From Picosynechococcus sp. PCC 7002 (GTDB lineage Bacteria; Cyanobacteriota; Cyanobacteriia; Cyanobacteriales; MRBY01), in assembly GCF_963860125.1 (NCBI RefSeq), contig NZ_CAWLFA010000001.1:1178001-1242000 (forward strand): a stretch of 64,000 bases of DNA. Direction: 5' to 3'. Positions 8,425-16,686 of this stretch are shown one piece after another (position 1 is the stretch's first letter; each line of letters begins with the position of its first letter). The translations under genes were made by a program, and so were the position numbers. A model generated the notes under the pieces. It made no database searches, had not been told where the DNA came from, and was given only the letters and a program-made list of their open reading frames with translations.

Positions 8425-9090
8425 ATGCTGTTTAAGCCTGTTTCCCATAGCGCCTGGGGCCGAAAGTTGTGGTTTGTGCGCCACGGAAATCGCTTAGATT
8501 TCGTGCAACCGGCTTGGTTTACCACGGCCCTCTATCCCTACGATCCGCCCCTTTGTCCCGCTGGCCACCACCAAGCCCAGGAGTTAGGCGATCGCCTCGC
8601 CCCAGAAACGATCCACCATATTTTCACTTCTCCTTTCCTGCGCACAATCCAAACGAGTTACTATTGCGCCCAACGTTTAAACCTCCCTCTGAAGCTAGAA
8701 CCGGGCCTGGGGGAATGGCAAAATCCCCATTGGATGACTCGCCCGCCGCTGACCCACCCCAAAGCTTTTTTACGCCAAAACTTTATCCATATCGACTGGC
8801 GCTACCAGGAAAAGTATTTACCCGACTACCCCGAAAATGCCGCCCAGGTGCAGCGACGGACGATTAAGACCCTCAAGCAGTTACTAAAATCTTATTCCGG
8901 CAACTTGCTTTTGATTGGCCACAAAATTCCCCTGGGCATTTGTCTGAATTATCTACTGGGAACAGACCAAACCATTAGCCCCGATGTGTGTGCCCTCAAT
9001 CAACTGGTTAACCTTGGCGATCGCTGGCTCTGGCAACGGCAAAATGAGACTGATTTTTTGACAGACCCAGGCATCAAGGTGGCCCCTTAA
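8425..9090 (+). CDS. Histidine phosphatase superfamily protein
   Basis: The 221-residue protein starts at ATG 8425 (MLFKPVSHSAWGRKLWFVRHGNRLDF), immediately after the HepT-like gene. WFVRHG carries the RHG catalytic triplet of the phosphoglycerate mutase-like (histidine phosphatase) superfamily. Further support comes from LCPAGHHQAQELGDRL, the helix IHHIFTSPFLRTIQTSYY containing the second Arg, and the later LLIGHKIPLGICLNYLLG carrying the second catalytic His. The substrate is unknown. Tight spacing suggests co-translation with the HepT-like gene. Confidence 0.85.
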   Translation: MLFKPVSHSAWGRKLWFVRHGNRLDFVQPAWFTTALYPYDPPLCPAGHHQAQELGDRLAPETIHHIFTSPFLRTIQTSYYCAQRLNLPLKLEPGLGEWQNPHWMTRPPLTHPKAFLRQNFIHIDWRYQEKYLPDYPENAAQVQRRTIKTLKQLLKSYSGNLLLIGHKIPLGICLNYLLGTDQTISPDVCALNQLVNLGDRWLWQRQNETDFLTDPGIKVAP

Positions 9091-9170
9091 ACCATCAATC
9101 CGCCCAGTCGCCATCGAGGAAATTCCCGGAAATATTGTAAGATTGCTCCCATTACCGGGCAAAAATCACC

Positions 9171-9890
9171 ATGAAAAACGAAGCGAACGGCCAACCTTCC
9201 CCTTGCTTTCCTGTTAGCCTCAGCGAACAGACCATGAGCTATGACATTGTGCAAGAAGCCGTGTTATCCCTCTGGCAAGTGGTCAATGGCCTGAGTAGTA
9301 TTCAGCCGCCCCGCCGCGATCGCTATCGCGTGACAATTTTTGGTTCGGCCCGGATTACCCGTGACTCGCCCCTCTACCAAGACGTGCGCCGCTTAGCCAG
9401 TGAGTTGACGACCCTCGGCTGTGACATTGTGACGGGGGGTGGCCCTGGTTTGATGGAAGCAGCGAACGAAGGCAGTGTTTTAGCAGATCCCCATGACCGG
9501 ACAAAATCCATTGGTATTCGCGTGGATTTGGGGTTTGAACAGGAGGTTAATCCCTTTGTCGAAGAGGTGTTTCAGCACCAGACTTTTTTCTCACGCCTGC
9601 ACCATTTCGTTTTGGTTTCCGATGCGTTTGTGGTGATGCCGGGGGGAATTGGGACAACCCTCGAAGCGTTGATGATTTGGCAATTGCTCCAGGTGCGTTC
9701 GATCCATAATATGCCGTTTATTTTGGTGGGCGACATGTGGACAGAATTAGTCCAGTGGGCCGAACAAACCATGGTGCCCCAGATGGCCGATGCAGTGGAT
9801 TTTGAAATTCCTGTGTGTGTTGGGTCGGTGGATGAGGCGATCGCCCGTTTGAAACTCTCCCATCAGGCCTGGGCGCAATGCTCCCCCTAG
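9171..9890 (+). CDS. LOG-family (lysine-decarboxylase-like) nucleotide hydrolase
   Basis: The 239-residue protein has the two signature motifs of the LOG/TIGR00730 family: GGGPGLMEAANEG (about 89-101) and PGGIGTTLE (about 157-165). The family hydrolyses nucleoside 5'-monophosphates at the N-glycosidic bond and in plants releases active cytokinins. The usual second arginine region appears here as FFSRLHHFV. An N-terminal extension of about 45 residues precedes the Rossmann-like core, so an internal start (for example MSYDIVQEAV) is possible. Its stop codon overlaps the stop of the convergent next gene. Confidence 0.85.
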   Translation: MKNEANGQPSPCFPVSLSEQTMSYDIVQEAVLSLWQVVNGLSSIQPPRRDRYRVTIFGSARITRDSPLYQDVRRLASELTTLGCDIVTGGGPGLMEAANEGSVLADPHDRTKSIGIRVDLGFEQEVNPFVEEVFQHQTFFSRLHHFVLVSDAFVVMPGGIGTTLEALMIWQLLQVRSIHNMPFILVGDMWTELVQWAEQTMVPQMADAVDFEIPVCVGSVDEAIARLKLSHQAWAQCSP

Positions 9891-10291
9891 CTTTTTTCTG
9901 CCCGGTAGGTGTAGAACTGCTGGAAGATGCCCACCGTCTCAAAGGAGTACCGTGGAAAGGGCTCCGGCAAAACGATATCCGTTTGGTAGATGCTAAAGAA
10001 AAAATAATTATTGACGCTGGTTTGCCGACTGACGATTTCGCCCAATTGGGCCTGGCTCGCGTCCACTAGGGTTTTGCAGTAGTTGCGCAGCAAATCGCTT
10101 TGGAGATTGCCTAAACCGAGGGGCAGATCATCACCCGAATTTTGGCAGACATTATCCTTGAGATAGATGGCAATCTGTTCGCCCGCATAATTGCGATACT
10201 GGCTCAGGGGAGGATTGGTTAAGTAGGCGATCGCCCCAAGGGCAACAACGCCGAAGCCGCTGACCACACCGCTAATTTGAGAAAATTTCAT
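9887..10291 (-). CDS. DUF4359 protein with N-terminal membrane anchor
   Basis: The 134-residue product starts MKFSQISGVVSGFGVV at ATG 10291, with AGG about 7 bases upstream. A TTG five codons earlier also opens the frame but is unlikely. Residues 8-27 form a hydrophobic anchor, followed by LTNPPLSQYRNYAGEQIAIYLKDNVC. Paired cysteines occur in DNVCQN and NYCKTL. The pattern fits DUF4359, a cyanobacterial family without known function. The palindrome CTAG at 9887-9890 supplies the stop codons of both this gene and its convergent neighbour. Confidence 0.75.
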   Translation of the reverse strand: MKFSQISGVVSGFGVVALGAIAYLTNPPLSQYRNYAGEQIAIYLKDNVCQNSGDDLPLGLGNLQSDLLRNYCKTLVDASQAQLGEIVSRQTSVNNYFFFSIYQTDIVLPEPFPRYSFETVGIFQQFYTYRAEKS

Positions 10292-10345
10292 AAAAAACCT
10301 GGACAAAATAAAATCAATTCGATAACATTATTAATCGTGATTATG

Positions 10346-10418
10346 GCGAGCGTAGCCAAGTGGTTAAGGCAGCGGATTGTGGTTCCGCCATTCGGGGGTT
10401 CGAGTCCCCTCGTTCGCC
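10346..10418 (+). tRNA. trnH: tRNA-His (GTG anticodon)
   Basis: The acceptor stem GCGAGCG (10347-10353) pairs with CGTTCGC (10411-10417) with one G-U. A G at 10346 opposite discriminator C 10418 gives the extra G-1:C73 pair specific to tRNA-His. The D arm GCCAAGTGGTTAAGGC, the anticodon arm GCGGATTGTGGTTCCGC with anticodon GTG, and the T loop GGTTCGAGTCC all fit. CCA is not encoded. No tRNA neighbours are seen. Confidence 0.95.
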
Positions 10419-10655
10419 CTCTCAAATCTAAACAATTTTATAACCGAAGTCAGGGTTCCCTCACAGCCTGTCCCAGGGGATATTTTTTCAGTCAGTACCG
10501 AATTTTTATCCTCTCGTAGACCAAGCACAGGGTCATTCAGATAGTGATTTAAGCTTGCAAAAAGTAGACCTTCGTTGAGAGCCTTGGCATAAAAAACCTT
10601 AGCAACAACTTACACCCACATTAAATCCAGGGAAAACGACCAGAAAATTAATTCC

Positions 10656-10880
10656 CTAGAGCCGATATTGTCTTACTGCGGACGATTCCCCACCCGACTG
10701 TACCGGACGTTGCTGGAGTTGTTGGTTGAACCAAAGGGCGATCGCCAAACTCGAAAAGAACAGCAGAATCGGTAACCAACGGGACGCTTGGGTTGAACGC
10801 TGGGTTTTGCGTTGGGGCGCTTGGCCACGAACCCGTCTAATTTTTTCGGGCCATTCGGCAAATTCCCGCTCGGTGGTCAT
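10656..10880 (-). CDS. Small single-span membrane protein
   Basis: The 74-residue product begins MTTEREFAEWPEKIRRVRG at ATG 10880. A basic N-terminal half (RGQAPQRKTQRSTQASR) precedes one membrane helix, about residues 43-60 (WLPILLFFSSLAIALWF), and a short polar tail. I recognise no domain. Codon use includes a GCGATCGC site, so it looks resident. It is divergent from the HAD phosphatase gene with about 150 bases between. Confidence 0.6.
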   Translation of the reverse strand: MTTEREFAEWPEKIRRVRGQAPQRKTQRSTQASRWLPILLFFSSLAIALWFNQQLQQRPVQSGGESSAVRQYRL

Positions 10881-11027
10881 GGTGAAATTCTCTAAAACTT
10901 GAATGCAGCAATAATTTGTACTTGTGTTTTTTATTATACAAAGTGGCAATCCGGCCTTGGGGTTTGGGTCGTTGCTGGGATAGGGGAACTCTTCTATGCT
11001 TTAGGGACAACCATTTTGACCGAAACA

Positions 11028-11846
11028 ATGCAGGACATTCGCCTACTGGTGTTGGATATTGACGGCACGATTTCCGGGAAAATAAACCAAGTGAGTCCCC
11101 AGGTTTTAGAGGCGATCCAAGCGGCCCAACGGAAAGGGATCAAAGTGGCGATCGCCACCGGGCGTATGTTTTGTTCGGCCAAGCGATTTTACGAAGCCAT
11201 TGCCTCCGATGTTCCTTTGATTGCCTATAACGGCGCTTGGATTCAAGACCCGCTACAAACTCTCCCCCATCAGCAGCTTTCAGTGCCAGCCGATATTGCC
11301 CTTGATATTCTCGATTTTCTTAGCACTAAGAATTGGCGATCGCAGCTCCATTTGCACGTCTATCACAACGACGAATTATATGTCGATGACTTCAATGAGC
11401 GGACTGCGGCTTACCAAGAGAGAACGGGTTGCAAGGCAAATTTGCTCACCGATTTGCGGGATATTGTGGCCCAGGCTCCCACAAAAATTCTTGCGGTTTG
11501 CCACACAGAAACGGTACCGAAAACCCTCTTGCCCCTCGTGCAAAAACGCTACACCCAGCAGCAAATTTACTGTACCCAGTCCACGGCTGTGTATGTAGAA
11601 TTCACCTCACCGACGGCGACGAAAGGCCAAGCGGTAAAATTTCTCACTGAAGAAATTCTGGGGTTGCAGGCTGCTAACGTGATGGCCATTGGCGACAATT
11701 TTAACGACCGAGAAATGCTCGAATATGCGGGGATTGGGGTTGCCATGGGGGATGCTCCTACTGCCCTCAAAGCCGTTGCGGATGCGGTGACAACCTCCGT
11801 CGAAGAGGATGGAGTCGCCGAGGCGATCGCCAAATTTTTGCTTTAA
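11028..11846 (+). CDS. Cof-type HAD-superfamily hydrolase
   Basis: The 272-residue protein starts MQDIRLLVLDIDGTISG at ATG 11028. Motif I (DIDGT) supplies the nucleophile and acid Asp. AIATGRMFCSA (motif II) and GDNFNDREMLEYAGIGVAMGDA (motif IV, with the preceding Lys in TKGQAVKFL as motif III) place it in the HAD Cof/type IIB subfamily, with a cap domain between. These enzymes dephosphorylate sugar phosphates or FMN-like compounds. The exact substrate is unknown. It is convergent with the decarboxylase gene, with only one base between stops. Confidence 0.9.
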   Translation: MQDIRLLVLDIDGTISGKINQVSPQVLEAIQAAQRKGIKVAIATGRMFCSAKRFYEAIASDVPLIAYNGAWIQDPLQTLPHQQLSVPADIALDILDFLSTKNWRSQLHLHVYHNDELYVDDFNERTAAYQERTGCKANLLTDLRDIVAQAPTKILAVCHTETVPKTLLPLVQKRYTQQQIYCTQSTAVYVEFTSPTATKGQAVKFLTEEILGLQAANVMAIGDNFNDREMLEYAGIGVAMGDAPTALKAVADAVTTSVEEDGVAEAIAKFLL

Positions 11847-11847
11847 G

Positions 11848-13293
11848 TTAATCAATCACGCGAATCGTTTTTAAGCTGGGATCACTAGCCCCGGTAATCA
11901 CTCCCCCCAGTTGTAACGTCTGGCGCAAGCTGGCGAGGGTTGCTGCCGTAATTTTTTCGCCGGGCATAATCGCCGGAATCCCAGGGGGATAAGGACAAAT
12001 CAACTCCGCGCAAATTTGATTGAGACTGGCTTCAAGGGTAATGGCTCTACTGGTGGCAAAAAAAGCTTGGCGCGGCGAGAGTTGTGGCAGTCCATAGCAG
12101 GTTTTAGGCTGATCGGTTGAAATGTTTGGCTTGTTTAAAGGCTGTTGTGCTTGATTGTTTTGACTAAGGGTTTGAAACGCATCGATTAGCCGCTGAATAT
12201 CCTGGTTTGTATTGCCAAAGGTGAGGATAAAAGTGAGCGATCGCCCCAGGGGGAGTTCTGCAATCACATCCAAAGTTTCCGTTAAGATTTCATCTGCGGC
12301 ATAACCTGTTAACCCTAAACCCGAAACATCAACGGTGAGGCGGGTGGGATCAAAATATTCGATGCCTGCCTGGGGTTGGGGATCAAAAATTTTTAATCCT
12401 GGAATCGAGGTCAAAGCTTGCCGTGCTCGTTGCGCCAAAGCGAGTGTTTCTGACCAAAGGGTTTCGCCCTGTGCTGCCATTTGGGCGCGGGCCGCATCCA
12501 GGGAAGCCAGGAGTAAATAGCTGGGACTGGTGGATTCGACAAGTTGCAAAGCACGGTTGATTTTCTGGGGATCAACCCTGGCTCCTTGTCGATGGAGCAT
12601 CGAAGCTTGGGTCATCGCTCCCAGAGTTTTGTGGGTCGATTGGATCACCAGATCAGCACCGAGTTCGAGGACAGGGGGCGGGAAATTAGGATGAAATTTA
12701 AAGTGACTACCGTGGGCTTCGTCAACGATGAGCGGAATATTGTGGCGCTGGGTAATGGCGGCGATCTCCTTTAAATTTGGACAAACCCCTTGATAGGTGG
12801 GAGAAAGAACAAAAACCGCTTTAATATCAGGATGAATTTGCAAGGCTTGCTCAACAGATTCTGGCGTTAAACCATAACTCAAATCCCATTGGGGATCGTA
12901 GGGCGGATTCACAAAAACTGGCATCGCCCCAGACAAAATCAAGCCGGAAATGGCCGATTGATGGACATTGCGGGGTAAGAGAATTTTTTCCCCTTCCCCC
13001 ACCGTCGCTAAAATGGCGGCGATAATCCCACAGGTGGAACCATTGACCAAAAACCAGGTTTGATCGGCCCCAAAGGTTTCGGCAGCTAGGGTTTGAGCCT
13101 CTAAAATCACCCCTTCTGGCGCAAATAAATTATCGAGACCGGGGAGCTCCGGTAAATCCGCCCGAAAAATTTCCTTCCCCCAGGCTTGTGCCAACCCAGA
13201 AAAAATCCCCTGACCACCTTTGTGACCGGGGGCATAGAAGGCTGCATGGTTATCGTGGGCGAGGGCGAGCAGGCGCGAAAACAGGGGCGTCAT
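11848..13293 (-). CDS. Orn/Lys/Arg decarboxylase-family PLP enzyme
   Basis: The 481-residue protein begins FYAPGHKGGQG near residue 19, the hallmark of the fold-type I Orn/Lys/Arg decarboxylase family. The PLP-binding Lys lies in QSTHKTLGAM (about Lys222). NGSTCGIIAAI and VDEAHGSHFKF are cofactor-binding segments. The C-terminal domain has CPYPPGIPAIMPGE. It lacks the N-terminal wing domain of enteric inducible decarboxylases, as is usual for the shorter cyanobacterial and Bacillus-type enzymes. It would release CO2 and a polyamine precursor; arginine or lysine is the likely substrate but cannot be fixed from sequence. It is followed downstream by no same-strand gene. Confidence 0.88.
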   Translation of the reverse strand: MTPLFSRLLALAHDNHAAFYAPGHKGGQGIFSGLAQAWGKEIFRADLPELPGLDNLFAPEGVILEAQTLAAETFGADQTWFLVNGSTCGIIAAILATVGEGEKILLPRNVHQSAISGLILSGAMPVFVNPPYDPQWDLSYGLTPESVEQALQIHPDIKAVFVLSPTYQGVCPNLKEIAAITQRHNIPLIVDEAHGSHFKFHPNFPPPVLELGADLVIQSTHKTLGAMTQASMLHRQGARVDPQKINRALQLVESTSPSYLLLASLDAARAQMAAQGETLWSETLALAQRARQALTSIPGLKIFDPQPQAGIEYFDPTRLTVDVSGLGLTGYAADEILTETLDVIAELPLGRSLTFILTFGNTNQDIQRLIDAFQTLSQNNQAQQPLNKPNISTDQPKTCYGLPQLSPRQAFFATSRAITLEASLNQICAELICPYPPGIPAIMPGEKITAATLASLRQTLQLGGVITGASDPSLKTIRVID

Positions 13294-13297
13294 TAAT

Positions 13298-14251
13298 TTA
13301 AGTCAGGGAGGCTAAGGTTGTGGTCACCAGGGCAGTGACATCATGCACCGCAGGTAAACTATCCACCACCATCGCTGTACAAAGCAACATCATGTAAAGG
13401 ATCGAATATTTAAACATTGACTTTGCTAGGGACTGATCAAAGGGATTTTGCTTCAATTCCCAGGCTTTTTGGATAAAAATGGCTCCCAGCACTAAGGCGG
13501 CGATCGCATAAAACAGCCCAGACGCTTGGAATGGGAACACCAGCAACAAACTAAAGGGCACAACGATTAATGTGTAAATCCAAATTTGATCGACGGTTAT
13601 TTTCTCTCCCTTGACCACGGGCAGCATCGGCACCTCAACTTCTGCATAATCTTCTTTGATCATCAAGGCCAAGGCCCAGAAATGGGGCGGCGTCCAGAGG
13701 AAAATCAGTGCAAACAAAATCCAGGCCGACCAATCCAACTGACCCGTAACCGCCGCCCAACCCACCAGGGGCGGAATCGAGCCTGCGGCCCCACCGATCA
13801 CAATATTTTGTACGTGGTGCCGTTTCAGCCAGTGGGTATAGACCAGCATATAAAACACAATGCCCGATAACGCTAAACAGGCGCTAAGCAGGTTCACAAA
13901 TACCATTAACAGGGAAAAAGACAAACTCCCCAAAATCAGCGCAAAAATTAAAGCATGGCGTGGTTGAACGCGACCGGAAGGAATGGGCCGCTTACGGGTG
14001 CGCTGCATCGAAAAATCGATGTCCTGGTCATAGATACAGTTGAGGGTTTGGGCAGAGGCTGCGGCGAGGGTTCCCCCCAGCAACGTAATCAGTAACTTTA
14101 CCGGGTCAATGTGACCGTGGGAGGCAATCCACATCGAAGCAGCGGTGGTAATCAGCAGTAGGGGAATAATGCGGGGTTTGGTGAGTTGGTAATAGCTTTT
14201 GATAACCGCCCAAAAGTTTTCATGGTGCGGAGAAAGGCTGGTGCCGAGCAT
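13298..14251 (-). CDS. ctaB: Protoheme IX farnesyltransferase (heme O synthase)
   Basis: The 317-residue integral membrane prenyltransferase converts heme B to heme O by farnesylation, the first step toward the heme A of cytochrome oxidase. The UbiA-type signature NCIYDQDIDFSMQRTRKRPIPSG carries the Asp-rich motif. LTKPRIIPLLLIT near the N-terminus and WTPPHFWALAL are typical of CtaB. About eight hydrophobic segments are present. It lies downstream of ctaA on the same strand with 54 bases between, opposite the ctaCDE genes, so oxidase assembly and structural genes are adjacent. Confidence 0.96.
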   Translation of the reverse strand: MLGTSLSPHHENFWAVIKSYYQLTKPRIIPLLLITTAASMWIASHGHIDPVKLLITLLGGTLAAASAQTLNCIYDQDIDFSMQRTRKRPIPSGRVQPRHALIFALILGSLSFSLLMVFVNLLSACLALSGIVFYMLVYTHWLKRHHVQNIVIGGAAGSIPPLVGWAAVTGQLDWSAWILFALIFLWTPPHFWALALMIKEDYAEVEVPMLPVVKGEKITVDQIWIYTLIVVPFSLLLVFPFQASGLFYAIAALVLGAIFIQKAWELKQNPFDQSLAKSMFKYSILYMMLLCTAMVVDSLPAVHDVTALVTTTLASLT

Positions 14252-14305
14252 AAAAATACCTGAATTTAATTAAAGACGCAGAGGAATGGAGAGATAGGGT
14301 TTGAC

Positions 14306-15220
14306 TTAACTGGTGTGGGGCTGGCGATCGCGGAACGCAAAGACAGAAAACATCGCCAAAGTCCCAAGGAGGCTCGCCCCAACGGCCTGGTGGGTCACGG
14401 TGAGAGGCTCCACTTGCAGATGCAGTTTAAAGGTGGCTACCCCAATGAGAATTTGTAAGCACACCAGTAACATGGCGACATTGGCCAGGCTGCGGAGAGC
14501 AGGGTGGAGCGCTGGTGTCCGCCAAGCTATGATCACAGTGACGAGCGTTGCGAGGGTAGCAGGGACAACACCGACGATGTGACTGTCCATCACCACACAC
14601 ATATCCCCTTGGAAAAAGCACTGGTGCAAGGCCCACTGGGAGGCGACTAAACCTCCGGACAGGCTTTGGAGATAAATAAAAATGGCTGCCGTCAAACCAA
14701 ACCAAGGTAATTTTCCGGCGGTGCCGTTGCCGCGATAGTCACTCAAACAACTGCCAATGGTGAGCAGGGTAACAAAGAAAAAGAGAGCCGTCCCCAGGTG
14801 GGCTGTGACGATATCAAAGCGTAGCAATTCGGTGACGGTTAATCCTCCTAGGATCCCTTGAAACACAATCAAAAACAGGGCAAAGCTCGCGGCCCATGGC
14901 AGCCAACGGGGTAGTACCGTCCGGAACCAGAGAGTGAGTCCCACCAAGGCGATCGCCGAGAGACCGATCAACATCGCGTCTAAACGGTGGAACCACTCCA
15001 AGAAAACCTGTAAATTCATCTGTTGGGTCGGCACCAGTTGCCCGTAGCACAGGGGCCAATCCGGACAAGCCAGTCCCGCATTCATCACCCGTGTTGCACT
15101 GCCAATCGCCATTAACAACAAGGTGGCGATCGCCATTTTCCAAACCAAACGACGAACCCATGTTTTCACCTGATCACTCGCTGGCGAAAAAGAATTTGGA
15201 GATGAAATGGAATGAGCCAT
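14306..15220 (-). CDS. ctaA: Heme A synthase (CtaA/Cox15)
   Basis: The 304-residue membrane protein oxidises the C8 methyl of heme O to give heme A. LLMAIGSATRVMNAGLACPDWPLC and QQMNLQVFLEWFHRLDAMLIG are conserved in the CtaA/Cox15 family, with histidines for heme ligation in FHRLDA, TAHLGTA, DSHIVGV and VTHQAVG. The cysteine pair ALHQCFFQGDMC is the family's extracytoplasmic loop. Eight hydrophobic helices can be drawn. The start ATG at 15220 is preceded by a perfect AGGAGG five bases away. It is probably co-transcribed with ctaB. Confidence 0.95.
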   Translation of the reverse strand: MAHSISSPNSFSPASDQVKTWVRRLVWKMAIATLLLMAIGSATRVMNAGLACPDWPLCYGQLVPTQQMNLQVFLEWFHRLDAMLIGLSAIALVGLTLWFRTVLPRWLPWAASFALFLIVFQGILGGLTVTELLRFDIVTAHLGTALFFFVTLLTIGSCLSDYRGNGTAGKLPWFGLTAAIFIYLQSLSGGLVASQWALHQCFFQGDMCVVMDSHIVGVVPATLATLVTVIIAWRTPALHPALRSLANVAMLLVCLQILIGVATFKLHLQVEPLTVTHQAVGASLLGTLAMFSVFAFRDRQPHTS

Positions 15221-15516
15221 GAAGCCTCCTCACAAAACGCTTAACAATCTACGGAGTCAGAACTGCCACAGATGTAAATAGCTACACAAATTAGATTTTA
15301 GGCTAAGAAAAATAGCTAAATCTCGTTAATTAACACTGTAGTGAACCCATTTAGACGCTGCTGTTCAGCGACCTATCCTGTACAAATTCTTTACATTTAA
15401 GCAACGAATAACCGAGGAAATCTAAATATAATCTTAAGTTTTTGGCCAGATAGATTACATAATTGAGTTTTAAATAACCTTGATACAAAATCATCAAGAT
15501 TTGTCATCAGTCAACC
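15221..15516. other. AT-rich divergent promoter region of the ctaAB and ctaCDE genes
   Basis: About 300 bases separate the ctaA and ctaC starts (386 if ctaC starts at GTG 15607). It is richer in A and T than its flanks. A TATAAT at 15427-15432 is a candidate -10 box for ctaC, without a convincing -35. A short inverted repeat, CTTGAT/ATCAAG, at 15479-15498 lies just before the ctaC ATG. No gene is visible here. Confidence 0.45.
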
Positions 15517-16602
15517 ATGAAGATTGTGACAAACCAAAGGCATTTCCAAACAGTTTGTTTTAACGTGGTAACCAGCAGTTATTCCAAAAAAGCTCCAACA
15601 TTTCCCGTGAATATTCCCAATAGCATCACGACCTTGATCGCTGGAATTGCCATTACCCTCATCAGTCTCTGGTACGGTCAAAACCATGGTTTACTACCCG
15701 TTGCCGCCTCCGCCGACGCCAATGATGTCGATGAATTGTTTAATCTGATGATGACCATTGCCACTGGTCTTTTTATCTTGATTGAAGGGGTTTTGGTGAT
15801 TTGTCTAATTCGATTTCGCCGCAAACAGGGGGATTTAACCGATGGCCCGGCGATCGAAGGCAATGTTCCCCTAGAGATTGTCTGGACAGCGATCCCCACC
15901 GTCATCGTCTTTATTTTGGCGATCTATAGCTTTGAAATCTATAACAAAATGGGCGGCCTCGACCCGATGGTCTCTGGGGGCGGTATGACCATGGCCCACC
16001 ATCATCAACATAACCCCAATACCATGGACAACATGGTGGCAATGGAACCAGATTCTAAAATTGCCATTGGCATTGGTAAATCCATGTCGGCCAATGATGA
16101 AGATCCTTTAGTGGTTGACGTGAATGGCCTGCAATATGCCTGGATTTTCACCTACCCCGATACGGGCATTGTCTCCGGGGATCTCCATGTGCCTGTGGAT
16201 CGCCCAATTCAACTCAACATGAAAGCAGCAGACGTGATCCATGCTTTCTGGCTCCCAGAATTTCGCATTAAACAAGATGTGATGCCCGGCCAGGTTTCAC
16301 AACTGAGCTTTGTGGCCAACCGAGAAGGCACCTACCCGGTGATTTGTGCAGAATTGTGCGGCTCTTACCATGGCGGCATGAAAACTACGATGACCGTTGA
16401 AACGGCAGAGGGTTATGACCAATGGGTGCAGTCGCGCACAGTGGCGCTGCAAGATGGCGAGGGTCAACCGTTACCCGTCGATTCTACGGCCTTAACCGAT
16501 GCAGAATTTCTCCAGGCCTACGCCGAGGAGATGGGGATTATTGAAAATACCCTAGAGCAGATTCCCCATCATCCTTTGGGAATGATGTCGATGGCCCAGT
16601 AA
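15517..16602 (+). CDS. ctaC: Cytochrome c oxidase subunit II
   Basis: The subunit takes electrons from cytochrome c6 or plastocyanin through its binuclear CuA centre. Two membrane helices (about residues 71-95 and 119-140) precede the CuA cupredoxin domain, whose ligands are visible: His242, then Cys277, Glu279, Cys281, His285 and Met288 in CAELCGSYHGGM. An insertion rich in His and Met (residues 151-176) lies between the helices and the CuA domain. The 361-residue frame opens at ATG 15517; GTG 15607 would begin at VNIPNSITTLIAG and is an equal candidate, because neither start has a clear ribosome site. First gene of ctaCDE. Confidence 0.95.
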   Translation: MKIVTNQRHFQTVCFNVVTSSYSKKAPTFPVNIPNSITTLIAGIAITLISLWYGQNHGLLPVAASADANDVDELFNLMMTIATGLFILIEGVLVICLIRFRRKQGDLTDGPAIEGNVPLEIVWTAIPTVIVFILAIYSFEIYNKMGGLDPMVSGGGMTMAHHHQHNPNTMDNMVAMEPDSKIAIGIGKSMSANDEDPLVVDVNGLQYAWIFTYPDTGIVSGDLHVPVDRPIQLNMKAADVIHAFWLPEFRIKQDVMPGQVSQLSFVANREGTYPVICAELCGSYHGGMKTTMTVETAEGYDQWVQSRTVALQDGEGQPLPVDSTALTDAEFLQAYAEEMGIIENTLEQIPHHPLGMMSMAQ

Positions 16603-16686
16603 GGTCAGGCTTTTTCAAACAATTAAACCAACTAAACCTGTAACTAATTTTTTAGTAAACGCACGATAACTAATTAACGATCAACC

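Noticed and set aside
10277..10519. An 80-codon frame covering the tRNA-His gene
   Set aside because: It only exists because the tRNA happens to lack stops in that frame; the cloverleaf explains the sequence.
15427..15432. TATAAT as a definite ctaC promoter
   Set aside because: There is no -35 element at a suitable distance, so I keep it only as a candidate within the intergenic entry.
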